Shown here: positions 1 through 8,044 of the stretch, piece after piece
Numbering within the stretch: position 1 is the first letter of the stretch
Layout of the letters: each line of letters opens with the position of its first letter
Source: Actinobacillus sp.
GTDB taxonomy: Bacteria > Pseudomonadota > Gammaproteobacteria > Enterobacterales > Pasteurellaceae
NCBI GenBank assembly: GCA_020026115.1
Contig: JAHHQY010000017.1
Location: 1-27,273 of the forward strand
Reading direction: 5' to 3'
Length of the DNA: 27,273 nucleotides
The notes under the pieces: model-generated
Database searches by the model: none
The model's input: the letters and a program-made list of their open reading frames with translations, nothing else
Told to the model about the DNA's origin: nothing
Translations under genes and position numbers: made by a program

Positions 1-194
1 TTCGCCTCTTTTACCGTTAAACTTTCCCAAACTAAATTTAAAATATTTTGATAAACCCGCGCGTGGTTTTCTTCGCCTTCTAATTGGCAATAAAAAGCAA
101 AATTGGGGGACATTCTTTCACATAAACACGCCATAAAAGTATGTTGTTGCCATGGTGCTAAATTAGCTAAGCGTTTATGAATGGGGTTGCGCAT
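1..194 (-). CDS. yjaG: YjaG-family protein (DUF416), partial, N-terminal part
   Basis: Read on the minus strand from an ATG at 194-192, an open frame runs without a stop to the left edge and gives 64 residues. It begins MRNPIHKRLANLAPWQQHTF and continues MACLCERMSPNFAFYCQ, which matches the start of E. coli YjaG as I remember it (NPIHLRLERLESWQ, MACLCERMYPN). The start is supported by an AGGAG ribosome binding site 7 bases upstream (about 202-206). DUF416 proteins are about 190-200 residues long and have no established function, so roughly two thirds of this gene lies outside the window. It lies downstream of nlpD on the same strand, separated from it by an inverted-repeat hairpin at 226-267. 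Family assignment is confident; function is unknown. Confidence 0.85.
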   Translation of the reverse strand, partial: MRNPIHKRLANLAPWQQHTFMACLCERMSPNFAFYCQLEGEENHARVYQNILNLVWESLTVKEA

Positions 195-225
195 GAAGGT
201 TTCTCCTGTTCATTGCTAAAAACGC

Positions 226-267
226 AACTCGCGCCGAAAAAATGTCAGCAACTTTTCGGCGCGAGTT
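226..267. terminator. 15-bp inverted repeat of the TCGGCGCGA motif after nlpD
   Basis: The arms AACTCGCGCCGAAAA (226-240) and TTTTCGGCGCGAGTT (253-267) are perfectly complementary around a 12-base loop. The hairpin starts 6 bases past the nlpD stop codon, the place expected of a terminator. On the nlpD strand only a weak GCGTTTTT follows the stem, so intrinsic termination is plausible but not certain. The arms are two facing copies of the motif repeated through the window. Confidence 0.6.
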
Positions 268-272
268 CTTGA

Positions 273-1484
273 TTATTTTTTCGGTAAAAAACGCATTGGG
301 TCTGCCGATTTACCTTGATGACGCACTTCAAAGTGCAATTTCACAGAGTCCGCATCTGTGCTACCCATAGTAGCAATTTCTTGCCCTGCTTTCACCCACT
401 GTTTATCTTTTACTAAAATCTGTTGGTTATGCGCATAAGCACTTAAATAATCATTATTATGTTTAATAATAATTAAATTACCGTAACCTTGTAAGGCGCG
501 TCCTGCATAAACCACTTGTCCTGCGCTTGCAGCCCAAACGGCTTGTCCTCTTTTACCCGCGATATCAATCCCTTTATTGCCCCCTTCTTCTGAAGAGAAA
601 TGACTGACCACTTTACCTTCTGTTGGCCATTGCCAGCTTAATTGACTTAAATATTTAACTGGTGCTTGTTTTTTTACTGGTTTTACTGGTTTTGCCGTTT
701 CCACTACCATTTTGCCCGCGCTATTTGTATGTTTATAGACCGTTTGGGTGTTGGCGTGAGAATTTAAGCGTAGTACTTGCCCTGCGTGTAAATCATAAGG
801 TGGACGTAAATGATTTAATGTTGCAATTTCTTCGACATCTTGTCCTGAAATATAAGCGACTAAATATAAAGTATCGCCTTTATTTACTGTGTATGTGGTG
901 CCACGATAAAAACCTTTTTCAATTTTATGGTATTCCGGTTTATTGGTTTGTGGATTGCGTGGAATTTGCACATTATGCGCGCTTGTTTGAGCGACGCTTG
1001 CTTGTACCCCTTGAGTTTGCGGGACTAAACGTAATACTTGACCTGGTTTTAAATCCTGAGGCCCTTGTAGATGATTTATTTTGACTAATTCATCAATAGA
1101 ACGCCCTGAAATGTATGAAATTAAGAACATAGAATCGCCCGGTTGCACGCGATATTCACGGCCTTTGTAAGAACCTTTGCTTAAACGTTCATAAATTGGT
1201 GCGCCTGTGGTGCGATTACGCGGAATATAAAAATTATTATCAAATTGCGGTAAATGACTTGGTGTCACGACCGGTTGATACATAGGTTTAGGCTCTGTAT
1301 GACGCATATTTTCAGGCATCGGTAATTGACGCACTTGTGCATCCCAATCGGCATTATTTTGCGCTAAAGTAACATTTTGTAAATCGCCCTCACTGGTCAC
1401 ATTGACCACAGGGGCTTGCTTTTGTGCCGTACTACACGCAGTAAGCACCATTGCTGCCACGGGTAATAACAATAATTTCTTCAT
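273..1484 (-). CDS. nlpD: Murein hydrolase activator NlpD (LppB-like lipoprotein)
   Basis: This 403-residue protein starts with a lipoprotein signal peptide whose lipobox is L14-T-A-C17, so it is probably anchored to the outer membrane by Cys17. Two LysM peptidoglycan-binding domains lie at about 110-153 and 198-240. Each sits at the end of a duplicated unit of about 66 residues (88-153 and 174-240) that starts with IPRN. A C-terminal M23/LytM domain covers about 286-402. The LytM metal site is degenerate: Asn303 stands where the first His is expected before the kept Asp307, and the usual HxH reads K382-L-H384. That fits NlpD-type activators of amidases such as AmiC, which are not enzymes themselves. 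Length matches Haemophilus LppB (about 405). The gene is followed by a hairpin at 226-267. The assignment is firm; the amidase partner is inferred from the family. Confidence 0.93.
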   Translation of the reverse strand: MKKLLLLPVAAMVLTACSTAQKQAPVVNVTSEGDLQNVTLAQNNADWDAQVRQLPMPENMRHTEPKPMYQPVVTPSHLPQFDNNFYIPRNRTTGAPIYERLSKGSYKGREYRVQPGDSMFLISYISGRSIDELVKINHLQGPQDLKPGQVLRLVPQTQGVQASVAQTSAHNVQIPRNPQTNKPEYHKIEKGFYRGTTYTVNKGDTLYLVAYISGQDVEEIATLNHLRPPYDLHAGQVLRLNSHANTQTVYKHTNSAGKMVVETAKPVKPVKKQAPVKYLSQLSWQWPTEGKVVSHFSSEEGGNKGIDIAGKRGQAVWAASAGQVVYAGRALQGYGNLIIIKHNNDYLSAYAHNQQILVKDKQWVKAGQEIATMGSTDADSVKLHFEVRHQGKSADPMRFLPKK

Positions 1485-1633
1485 ATTTTTTCTCCATCAT
1501 TAAACATTGGTGTTTTTGCAGATAAATAGAAATGGGTATCTGTTGCAAAAATTGCTTGATTTTAGCATAACTTCTTTAAAAATGTGGGAAGAAAAACAGA
1601 AAAGTGAGTTTTCCTTGTGCTTTAGATAAAAAG

Positions 1634-1663
1634 AAACCTGCTACTCCGAAGAATAGCAGGTTT
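1634..1663 (-). terminator. Intrinsic terminator downstream of ompA
   Basis: A 10-bp perfect stem, AAACCTGCTA (1634-1643) with TAGCAGGTTT (1654-1663), encloses a 10-base loop. On the minus strand it is followed by TTTCTTTTTATC. It lies about 60 bases past the ompA stop and before nlpD, so it should separate the abundant ompA message from nlpD. Confidence 0.8.
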
Positions 1664-1725
1664 TGAAAGGGGTAAAAAATAAACTATTTTTTACTTTTCA
1701 AGTTATAGGAGAAAACAAACTTGAA

Positions 1726-2718
1726 TTATTTTGTGCCTTCAACAGCAATTTCAACACGACGGTTAGGTGCTAAGCATTTGATTAATGCTTTACCGCGTAA
1801 GTTGTCACAAGCAACAACTGGGTTAGCTTCGCCGTAACCCGCTACAGTGATAACTTCAGCAGGAACGCCTTTACCTTCTAAGAAAGCGGCTACTGCTGCA
1901 GCACGTTCTTGAGAAAGTTTTTCGTTGTATTTTTCAGAACCGATGCGGTCAGTGTAACCTGCAACAGTCATTTTTTCTGCTTTAACGTCAGCGATTTGTG
2001 CGTAAACGTCATTTAAGATAACTTCAGCTTCAGGTTTTAATTGAGCTTTACCGAATGCGAAAGTAACATCAGAGTTTAACGCGAAAGTTTCGCTTACTTG
2101 TACTGGTGCAACAGGTGCTGCTTGACCGAAACGGTAAGATGCACCTAAAGTTACAGCACCAAATTTCGGTGCGAAGTGTTCACGGTTGCCATCTTCATCT
2201 TCAAATTTACCCACTTTGTTTAACCATGAGTATTCTAAACGAAGACCTAATTCAGGCATTGGCGCATATTCAAAACCTGCCGCGTAAACTGGTGTAACTT
2301 TTAAGCTGTGTTGTTGTTGTGCACCGTCAATTTTGTAATCGGTACGGATTAATGCTGCACCAACACGAGCATAAGCGTCTAAACCATCAATAATTGGGTA
2401 GCTACCTTTAAGGCTTAAAGATGCACCGTGGTTACGCATTTTATCAGTGCTTTCATCGTCTTTAACTTTAATGCCACCGAAGTTATCGTAAGCTAATTCA
2501 GCTGCTAAATTATCAATAATTTGATAACCGCCGAATACACCGTAAGTTACATCATTACGTTTTACATCATAGCCAGCATCTTTTAAAGCATTTAAATCTT
2601 GGTGAGCTTGTGACCAACCTGCACGAGCACCCGCATAGAAAGTGTTAGCTTGTGGTGCTGCTTGTACAGCCGCTGTTGCGAATGCAGCAACAGCAAATGC
2701 GATTGCAGTTTTTTTCAT
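1726..2718 (-). CDS. ompA: OmpA-family outer membrane porin (P5-like)
   Basis: A 330-residue outer membrane protein with a Sec signal peptide, cleaved probably after residue 20 (AVQA before APQANTFYAG). Residues about 25-197 form the eight-stranded OmpA barrel; the last barrel strand ends in GASYRFG. After a short Pro/Val/Ala-rich hinge comes the OmpA-like peptidoglycan-binding domain (about 210-326), containing AGYTDRIGSEKYNEKLSQER and a Cys pair near the end (ACDN, IKCLAPNRRVEI). The protein links the outer membrane to peptidoglycan and, by homology with Haemophilus P5, may act in host contact. It is a little shorter than P5 (about 350), with the difference probably in surface loops. A GAGG ribosome binding site precedes the ATG, and a long AT-rich leader of about 75 bases separates it from a putative -10 element. 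A strong terminator follows at 1634-1663. Confidence 0.95.
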   Translation of the reverse strand: MKKTAIAFAVAAFATAAVQAAPQANTFYAGARAGWSQAHQDLNALKDAGYDVKRNDVTYGVFGGYQIIDNLAAELAYDNFGGIKVKDDESTDKMRNHGASLSLKGSYPIIDGLDAYARVGAALIRTDYKIDGAQQQHSLKVTPVYAAGFEYAPMPELGLRLEYSWLNKVGKFEDEDGNREHFAPKFGAVTLGASYRFGQAAPVAPVQVSETFALNSDVTFAFGKAQLKPEAEVILNDVYAQIADVKAEKMTVAGYTDRIGSEKYNEKLSQERAAAVAAFLEGKGVPAEVITVAGYGEANPVVACDNLRGKALIKCLAPNRRVEIAVEGTK

Positions 2719-2795
2719 TTCAGTTTTCCTCTAGTAAGATAAGAAATAATTTCCATATTAGGAATAAAAATACACAAGTCCTGTGTAAGCCCCGT

Positions 2796-2801
2796 ATTTT
2801 A
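2796..2801 (-). promoter_or_regulatory. Putative -10 element of the ompA promoter
   Basis: On the minus strand the sequence reads TAAAAT, about 78 bases before the ompA ATG. I see no good -35 at the right distance. The leader between it and the gene holds a small ACACA/TGTGT inverted repeat (about 2772-2786). This rests on pattern alone. Confidence 0.3.
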
Positions 2802-2916
2802 CCCCTAATTCCTTAAAAATAAAGCGTATTTCTAAAAATATCCTGCTTTTTTAACTTTAAGTTGATTTTTTCAACGGTTTTTTGCGGATTTTTAGGCTTT
2901 TTTTTCTTTTTTTATT

Positions 2917-3894
2917 TTACTTATTGGCTAAAATTACCGCTCTTTTTGGCGCTGGGTAACCCTCAATGGTTTTGTTTTTGTCATTTGGGTCTAGGAAATC
3001 TGCTAAACTTTCATTCTCAAGCCAAGCGGTTTTACGTTGTTCCTCGCTTGTTGTTTGTGCCACATCAACACAACGCACATTTTTAAAGCCACATTTTTCT
3101 AACCATTTAATTAAAGCCGCGACAGAGGGAATAAAATACACGTTTTTCATTTTCGCATAACGTTCCATTGGCACTAACACCGTATTTTCATCGCCATCGA
3201 CAACTAAGGTTTCCAACACCAGTTCGCCACCTTTGGTTAACTGATCTTTTAACTGGGTTAAATGTTCTAAAGGGGATTTTCGATGATATAACACGCCCAT
3301 AGAAAAAACCGTATCAAAAACGCCTAAAGGTTGCATTTCTTCAATACCAAGGGGAATTAAATTGGCTCGACGATCGCCGTTTAATAATTTGCGCACCGCT
3401 TCAAATTGGCATAAAAATAAGGCTGTTGGGTCAATGCCCACCACCATTTTTGCGCCCTCGCCCACCATACGCCACATATGATAACCGCTACCACAACCGA
3501 CATCGAGAACTAAGCGATTTTGTAAAGGAGCTAAATGCGGTAAAAGGCGATCCCATTTAAAATCACTGCGCCATTCGCAATCTACATGAACATCGTATAA
3601 ATGATAAGGCCCTTTACGCCAAGGTTGCAGTTGTTTTAATTGATGAATTAAGCCCGCTTTTTGCCCCTCAGTTAAAGGCATCTCTTTTTCGGCGCGAACA
3701 GCATTTTTTAAATCAATTTTATCCGCCTGAATTTGAGGTAAATTTTCCACGACTTTTTGCCATTTCCCATAATCACCATGCGGTTCTTTTTGCCAAAGGT
3801 GCATTTGTGCTGGCAAGGTTTCCAACCAAGCGGAAAGAGGGCTTAAAGCAATTTGCTGAAAGAAGGGACGAAAATCAATAGCTTGTGGGTTCAT
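2917..3894 (-). CDS. cmoB: tRNA U34 carboxymethyltransferase CmoB
   Basis: A 325-residue cytoplasmic enzyme (E. coli CmoB is 323) that transfers the carboxymethyl group of carboxy-S-adenosylmethionine to 5-hydroxyuridine at tRNA position 34, giving cmo5U. The class I methyltransferase motif LDVGCGSGYHMWRM begins at L130, followed by the acidic GID at about 153-155. The WRKGP segment near residues 92-96 corresponds to the substrate-binding region of E. coli CmoB. Its usual partner CmoA is not in this window. The ATG follows AGGAAACTT, and a -10-like TAGAAT lies upstream. The gene is divergent from rng, with 108 bases between. One copy of the window's repeated motif (3689-3697) lies inside the gene and encodes V-R-A-E-K at residues 66-70. 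The 3' flank is AT-rich, without a convincing terminator. Confidence 0.95.
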   Translation of the reverse strand: MNPQAIDFRPFFQQIALSPLSAWLETLPAQMHLWQKEPHGDYGKWQKVVENLPQIQADKIDLKNAVRAEKEMPLTEGQKAGLIHQLKQLQPWRKGPYHLYDVHVDCEWRSDFKWDRLLPHLAPLQNRLVLDVGCGSGYHMWRMVGEGAKMVVGIDPTALFLCQFEAVRKLLNGDRRANLIPLGIEEMQPLGVFDTVFSMGVLYHRKSPLEHLTQLKDQLTKGGELVLETLVVDGDENTVLVPMERYAKMKNVYFIPSVAALIKWLEKCGFKNVRCVDVAQTTSEEQRKTAWLENESLADFLDPNDKNKTIEGYPAPKRAVILANK

Positions 3895-3923
3895 AAGTTT
3901 CCTGAAAACAAAATAAAATCCGT

Positions 3924-3929
3924 ATTCTA
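3924..3929 (-). promoter_or_regulatory. Putative -10 element of the cmoB promoter
   Basis: TAGAAT on the minus strand, about 30 bases upstream of the cmoB ATG, with a poor -35 (TGGAAT) 17 bases further up. It lies in the 108-base divergent cmoB-rng spacer, which must also hold the rng promoter. I could not place the latter with confidence. Confidence 0.35.
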
Positions 3930-4002
3930 CGCCATTTATTTCTGTTATTCCATGTTCCTTTTCGATAGACTAACGCGGTTTTAAATAAAATTAAAAAATA
4001 TT

Positions 4003-5478
4003 ATGGATACAATTGAATTATTAGTAAATGTTACCCCAAATGAAACCCGTATCGCTTTAGTTGAAACGGGTTCTTTAAAAGAAATTCAAGTCGAGCGTCA
4101 TTCACGCCAAGCCTTGGTGAGCAATATTTATAAAGGGAAAGTCACCCGCGTTTTACCTGGTATGCAATCCGCTTTTGTTGATATTGGTTTAGAAAAAGCC
4201 GGTTTTTTACATGTTTCTGACATTGTTTCCCATACTGAATGCGTCGATGAAAATGAAAAAAAACAATTTGTCGCAAAAGATATTGCTGAATTAGTGCGTG
4301 AAGGCCAAGACATTATTGTGCAAGTGGTTAAAGACCCATTAGGAACAAAAGGCGCGAAACTGACCACCGATATTACTTTACCTTCTCGTTATTTGGTTTT
4401 TATGCCAGAAAACAGCCATGTGGGTGTGTCGCAACGTATTGAAAGTGAAGCGGAAAGAGCGCGCTTAAAAGAGTTAGTTCTGCCCCACTGCGACGAATTA
4501 GGCGGGTTTATTATTCGCACGGCCGCAGAAGGCGCGAGTGAAGAAGAACTGACCCAAGATATTGACTTTTTAAAACGTCTTTGGCGCAAAGTGCTAGAAC
4601 GTAAAACTCAACGTAAAGCCCCTTCCATGCTTTATGGTGAACTGGCTTTAACGCAACGCATTTTACGGGATTTTATTGGTAAAAAATTCGACGCTATTTA
4701 TATCGATTCCCATTTATGTTTTGAAGAAGTACAAAAATTCACTCGTTCTTTTATGCCCTCTTTAACAGAAAGCGTACGTTTATATCAAGGGGAAAAACCT
4801 TTATTTGATGTTTATGGCGTTGAAGCAGGCATTCAAGAAGCGTTAAATTCTCGTGTAAATTTAAAATCTGGCGGTTATTTAATTATCGAACAAACCGAAG
4901 CGATGACCACCATTGATATCAATACAGGCGCTTTTGTTGGTCATCGTAATTTGGAAGAAACCATTTTCAATACAAATATTGAAGCGACAAAAGCCATTGC
5001 ACAACAATTACAACTGCGCAATTTAGGCGGAATGATTTTAATCGATTTTATCGATATGCAATTAGAAGAACATCGCCAGCGCGTTTTGGAAGCCTTAAAT
5101 CAAGCCTTAGCGCAAGATCGCGTTAAAACCAATGTCAATGGTTTTACTCAGCTCGGTTTAGTTGAAATGACCCGTAAACGCACGCGCGAAAGTTTGGAAC
5201 ATATTTTATGTTGCGAATGCCCAACCTGTCATGGACGCGGAAGCGTAAAAAGCGTGGAAACCGTTTGTTATGAAATTAGTCGTGAAATTATTCGTGTGCA
5301 TCGCCTCTTCCAAAGTGAAGAATTTTTAGTCTACGCCTCACGCCCTGTGGCGGATTATTTAATCAATGAAGAACGCCATGCTTTAATTGCTGAATTAGAA
5401 ATGTTTATCGGCAAAAAAATTCACATTAAAACGGAAGATTTCTATACACAAGAACAATTTGATGTTGTTGTTATGTAA
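4003..5478 (+). CDS. rng: Ribonuclease G
   Basis: A 491-residue member of the RNase E/G family (E. coli RNase G is 489), a cytoplasmic endonuclease that trims the 5' end of 16S rRNA and takes part in mRNA decay. An S1 domain lies at about 38-125 (SNIYKGKVTRVLPGMQSAFVDIGLEKAGFLH). The two catalytic aspartates that bind magnesium are D305 in TTIDINTGAF and D348 in MILIDFIDM. The zinc-link pair is C406-P-T-C409. There is no long C-terminal scaffold, which separates it from RNase E. The start is set by the conserved MDTIELLVNVTPNETR, although I see no clear Shine-Dalgarno sequence before it. tldD follows 109 bases downstream on the same strand, with a small hairpin in between. A copy of the conserved order rng-tldD is known from other gammaproteobacteria. 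Confidence 0.95.
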   Translation: MDTIELLVNVTPNETRIALVETGSLKEIQVERHSRQALVSNIYKGKVTRVLPGMQSAFVDIGLEKAGFLHVSDIVSHTECVDENEKKQFVAKDIAELVREGQDIIVQVVKDPLGTKGAKLTTDITLPSRYLVFMPENSHVGVSQRIESEAERARLKELVLPHCDELGGFIIRTAAEGASEEELTQDIDFLKRLWRKVLERKTQRKAPSMLYGELALTQRILRDFIGKKFDAIYIDSHLCFEEVQKFTRSFMPSLTESVRLYQGEKPLFDVYGVEAGIQEALNSRVNLKSGGYLIIEQTEAMTTIDINTGAFVGHRNLEETIFNTNIEATKAIAQQLQLRNLGGMILIDFIDMQLEEHRQRVLEALNQALAQDRVKTNVNGFTQLGLVEMTRKRTRESLEHILCCECPTCHGRGSVKSVETVCYEISREIIRVHRLFQSEEFLVYASRPVADYLINEERHALIAELEMFIGKKIHIKTEDFYTQEQFDVVVM

Positions 5479-5543
5479 TTTCATCTTGTTTGTGCGCGCA
5501 AAACTTCACTCGCACCGATTTTTTGCATTTCAAACTTGCCTTG

Positions 5544-5563
5544 CCTCTTTTCAGCTTAAGAGG
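5544..5563 (+). other. Small hairpin between rng and tldD
   Basis: CCTCTT (5544-5549) pairs with AAGAGG (5558-5563) around 8 bases. No T-run follows (the next bases are TAAGAAAAAC), so it does not look like an intrinsic terminator. It lies about 25 bases before the tldD start and could affect message stability or processing. Confidence 0.35.
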
Positions 5564-5587
5564 TAAGAAAAACTTTTAGGAAACAAT

Positions 5588-7036
5588 ATGTTAAACAAAG
5601 TCACTCAATCACTCTTAGCGCCAAGTAATTTGGACGAAAAAGCGTTATTCAATGTTTTCGATGCAATGGCGCAACGAAAACTGGATTATGCTGATTTATA
5701 TTTTCAATTAAGCCAAGATGAAAGCTGGTCACTTGAAGATGGCATTATTACCGAAGGCGGTTTTTATATTGATCGCGGTGTGGGCGTGCGGGCGATTTCA
5801 GGGGAAAAAACCGGCTTTGCTTATGCCGACCAAATCGACCTTTCCCATTTAATGCAATGCGCTCATGCGGTAAAAGGCATTGCAACTCAAGATGAAAAAA
5901 TTCGGATTACGCCTAAAAAATTCCAAACGCTAACAACGCCTTTACATTACGCGCCCTTAAACCCTTTAGATAGCTTAAGCAAACAGCAAAAAATTGAATT
6001 ATTACGCTTAGTCGATGCCAGCGCTCGTGCTGAAAGCGCTTTCGTGACGCAAGTTAATGCTCATTTAAGTGCCATTTACGAAGAAGTCTTAGTGGTCGCA
6101 ACAGATGGCACTTTCGCAAGTGATATTCGCCCTTTAATTCGCTTATCTGTTTCCGTTTTGGTGGAAAAAGATGGTAAACGCGAAGTGGGTCGAAGTGGCG
6201 TGGGCGGACGCATGAATTTAGATTATTTCTTAGAAGATTTTCAAGGCGTACCAAGAGCCGTTTTTTTTGCTAAAGAAGCCGTTCGACAAGCCTTAATCAA
6301 TGTGGAAGCGAAAGCTGCGCCTTCCGGCTTAATGCCTGTTATTTTAGGGGCAGGTTGGCCTGGGGTGTTATTACACGAAGCCGTAGGACATGGTTTAGAA
6401 GGCGATTTTAATCGCAAAGGCTCTTCCGTTTTCCATGGGAAAATTGGCGAACAAGTGACTTCCCCGCTTTGTACCATTATTGATGACGGAACCTTAAAAG
6501 ATCGCCGTGGTTCTTTAAATATTGATGATGAAGGCACCCCCGCACAACGCAACGTGCTTATCGAAAACGGCATTTTAAAAGGCTATATGCAAGATAAAAT
6601 GAACGCGCGTTTAATGGGCGTTAAGCCTACGGGAAATGGTCGCCGTGAAAGCTATGCCCATTTACCGATGCCTCGTATGACAAATACCTACATGCAAGCT
6701 GGTGAAAGTCAATTTGAAGATATGATCGCCAGCGTTGATTACGGTGTTTTTGCGCCACATTTTGGCGGTGGACAAGTGGACATTACTTCGGGTAAATTTA
6801 CCTTTTCCACCTCAGAAGCCTATTTAATTGAAAAAGGTAAAATTACCCACCCTATTAAAGGCGCAACGTTAATTGGCTCAGGTATTGAAGTTATGCAAAA
6901 CATTTCCATGGTCGGCAAAAATGTCGAAATTGATCATGGCGTGGGTATTTGCGGTAAAGCAGGTCAAAGCGTCCCTGTTGGCGTAGGTCAGCCTGCTTTA
7001 AAAATCGAGCAAATTACCGTTGGCGGAACAGAATAA
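5588..7036 (+). CDS. tldD: Metalloprotease TldD
   Basis: A 482-residue TldD protein (E. coli 481), the catalytic subunit of the TldD-TldE (PmbA) zinc protease that degrades unfolded peptides and takes part in maturing some peptide toxins. The metal-binding HExxxH motif is H263-E-A-V-G-H268, followed by GLEGDFNRKGSS. A conserved late cysteine lies in GVGICGKAGQSVPVGVGQP. The ATG has an AGGAAA ribosome binding site. The partner TldE/PmbA is not in the window. The gene carries a run of eight T (6261-6268, coding Phe-Phe), which is intact here. It lies between rng and the lysO-like gene, only 42 bases from the latter, so the two may be co-transcribed. Confidence 0.95.
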   Translation: MLNKVTQSLLAPSNLDEKALFNVFDAMAQRKLDYADLYFQLSQDESWSLEDGIITEGGFYIDRGVGVRAISGEKTGFAYADQIDLSHLMQCAHAVKGIATQDEKIRITPKKFQTLTTPLHYAPLNPLDSLSKQQKIELLRLVDASARAESAFVTQVNAHLSAIYEEVLVVATDGTFASDIRPLIRLSVSVLVEKDGKREVGRSGVGGRMNLDYFLEDFQGVPRAVFFAKEAVRQALINVEAKAAPSGLMPVILGAGWPGVLLHEAVGHGLEGDFNRKGSSVFHGKIGEQVTSPLCTIIDDGTLKDRRGSLNIDDEGTPAQRNVLIENGILKGYMQDKMNARLMGVKPTGNGRRESYAHLPMPRMTNTYMQAGESQFEDMIASVDYGVFAPHFGGGQVDITSGKFTFSTSEAYLIEKGKITHPIKGATLIGSGIEVMQNISMVGKNVEIDHGVGICGKAGQSVPVGVGQPALKIEQITVGGTE

Positions 7037-7078
7037 TCAAGCCATATTCTCATCATTCCCTAAGTAAAAGGAGTTTTT

Positions 7079-7978
7079 ATGCAAACATTGTTTAATTTAT
7101 TACCTTTAGTTTTTGCCCTGTTTGCAGGTTATCTCTTAGGAAAATGCCTACCACAAAAAATCAATCATCGCCTTTTAGATGGCTTAACCCCTTTAGTTTG
7201 GGCGATGTTGTTTTTAATTGGTTATGAATTTAGTGCTATTTTACTTGGGAATGAAGCCGTTTGGGGCGTGTTGAAAAACGCGCTTATTTTCGCTTGTTGC
7301 GCTATGTTCGGCACAGGCCTTATTTTGTGGCCCCTTGGGAAAAAAGAAAAACAAGCTCAGGCTGGGGTGTTTTCCTTAAAATCCACCTTGCCTGCCTTAA
7401 AAAATACTTGTATTGCTTTAAGTATGGTTGCTTTAGGTGCGGGACTTTTTTATGTCTTACAAAATATGCAACAAAACCTTTGGTTGCCGAGCAGTAGCGA
7501 TTTATTATTGCTCTTAATTGTGCTTATCGGAATGGATTTTAGCCAAGTCAAATTACATTCTGGCTTACTCGCACCGAAAATTTTACTTGTGCCGGCCTTA
7601 ACCATTATTGGCTCTCTTGCTAGCGCACCTTTTTCTGCTTGGTTAACGGGACTTCCTTTACAACAAGCCTTCGCCTTTTCTTCTGGCTTTGGTTGGTTTA
7701 CGCTTTCAAGTGTTATGTTAGGCGAGCGCTTTGGCGATATTGCAGGCAGTACGGCACTTTTTGCGGATTTATTCCGTGAGCTCATTTCTTTTGTGCTGAT
7801 TTATTTTATCGGCCACAGCGCACCACAAGCGGCCATTGGTATTGCTGGCGCAACCTCTAGCGATACAACGCTTCCTGTGATTAAACAAACCTGCGATATT
7901 CGTTTTATTCCCCTTGCCATGATGAATGGCCTTATTCTTTCCCTTTGCGCGCCATTTTTAATTGCTTTATTTTTATAA
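7079..7978 (+). CDS. lysO: LysO-family (YbjE) L-lysine exporter
   Basis: A 299-residue inner membrane protein with about eight hydrophobic segments (first at about 5-20, then 40-57, 65-85, 108-130, 140-152, 165-190, 225-245, 278-298). It matches the LysO/YbjE (DUF340) family, whose E. coli member has a similar length and exports L-lysine. Family-type signatures are GMDFSQVKLHSG, a conserved GFGWFTLSSVMLGERFGDIAG and GATSSDTTLPVIKQTC. The start has a strong AAGGAG ribosome binding site. It lies 42 bases behind tldD and is followed within about 20 bases by a strong bidirectional terminator. Substrate assignment is by family only; uptake or export of another amino acid is possible. Confidence 0.85.
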   Translation: MQTLFNLLPLVFALFAGYLLGKCLPQKINHRLLDGLTPLVWAMLFLIGYEFSAILLGNEAVWGVLKNALIFACCAMFGTGLILWPLGKKEKQAQAGVFSLKSTLPALKNTCIALSMVALGAGLFYVLQNMQQNLWLPSSSDLLLLLIVLIGMDFSQVKLHSGLLAPKILLVPALTIIGSLASAPFSAWLTGLPLQQAFAFSSGFGWFTLSSVMLGERFGDIAGSTALFADLFRELISFVLIYFIGHSAPQAAIGIAGATSSDTTLPVIKQTCDIRFIPLAMMNGLILSLCAPFLIALFL

Positions 7979-7995
7979 ACGTTTTTAAAAGCTAA

Positions 7996-8030
7996 AAAAA
8001 AGGATTTAAGCGTCCGTTAAATCCTTTTTT
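7996..8030. terminator. Bidirectional terminator between lysO and sucB
   Basis: The arms AAAAAAGGATTTAA (7996-8009) and TTAAATCCTTTTTT (8017-8030) are perfectly complementary over 14 bp with a 7-base loop and an A-run/T-run at the two ends. It can therefore stop both lysO (plus) and sucB (minus) transcription. Confidence 0.92.
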
Positions 8031-8044
8031 ATTTTTTATGTTTC

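Noticed and set aside
662..1084. Open frame on the plus strand opposite nlpD (140 residues)
   Set aside because: It lies fully opposite a clear gene, has no ribosome binding site and no recognisable protein features.
6261..6268. Run of eight T in tldD as a frameshift site
   Set aside because: It encodes a plain Phe-Phe, the frame is intact and the product has full family length.
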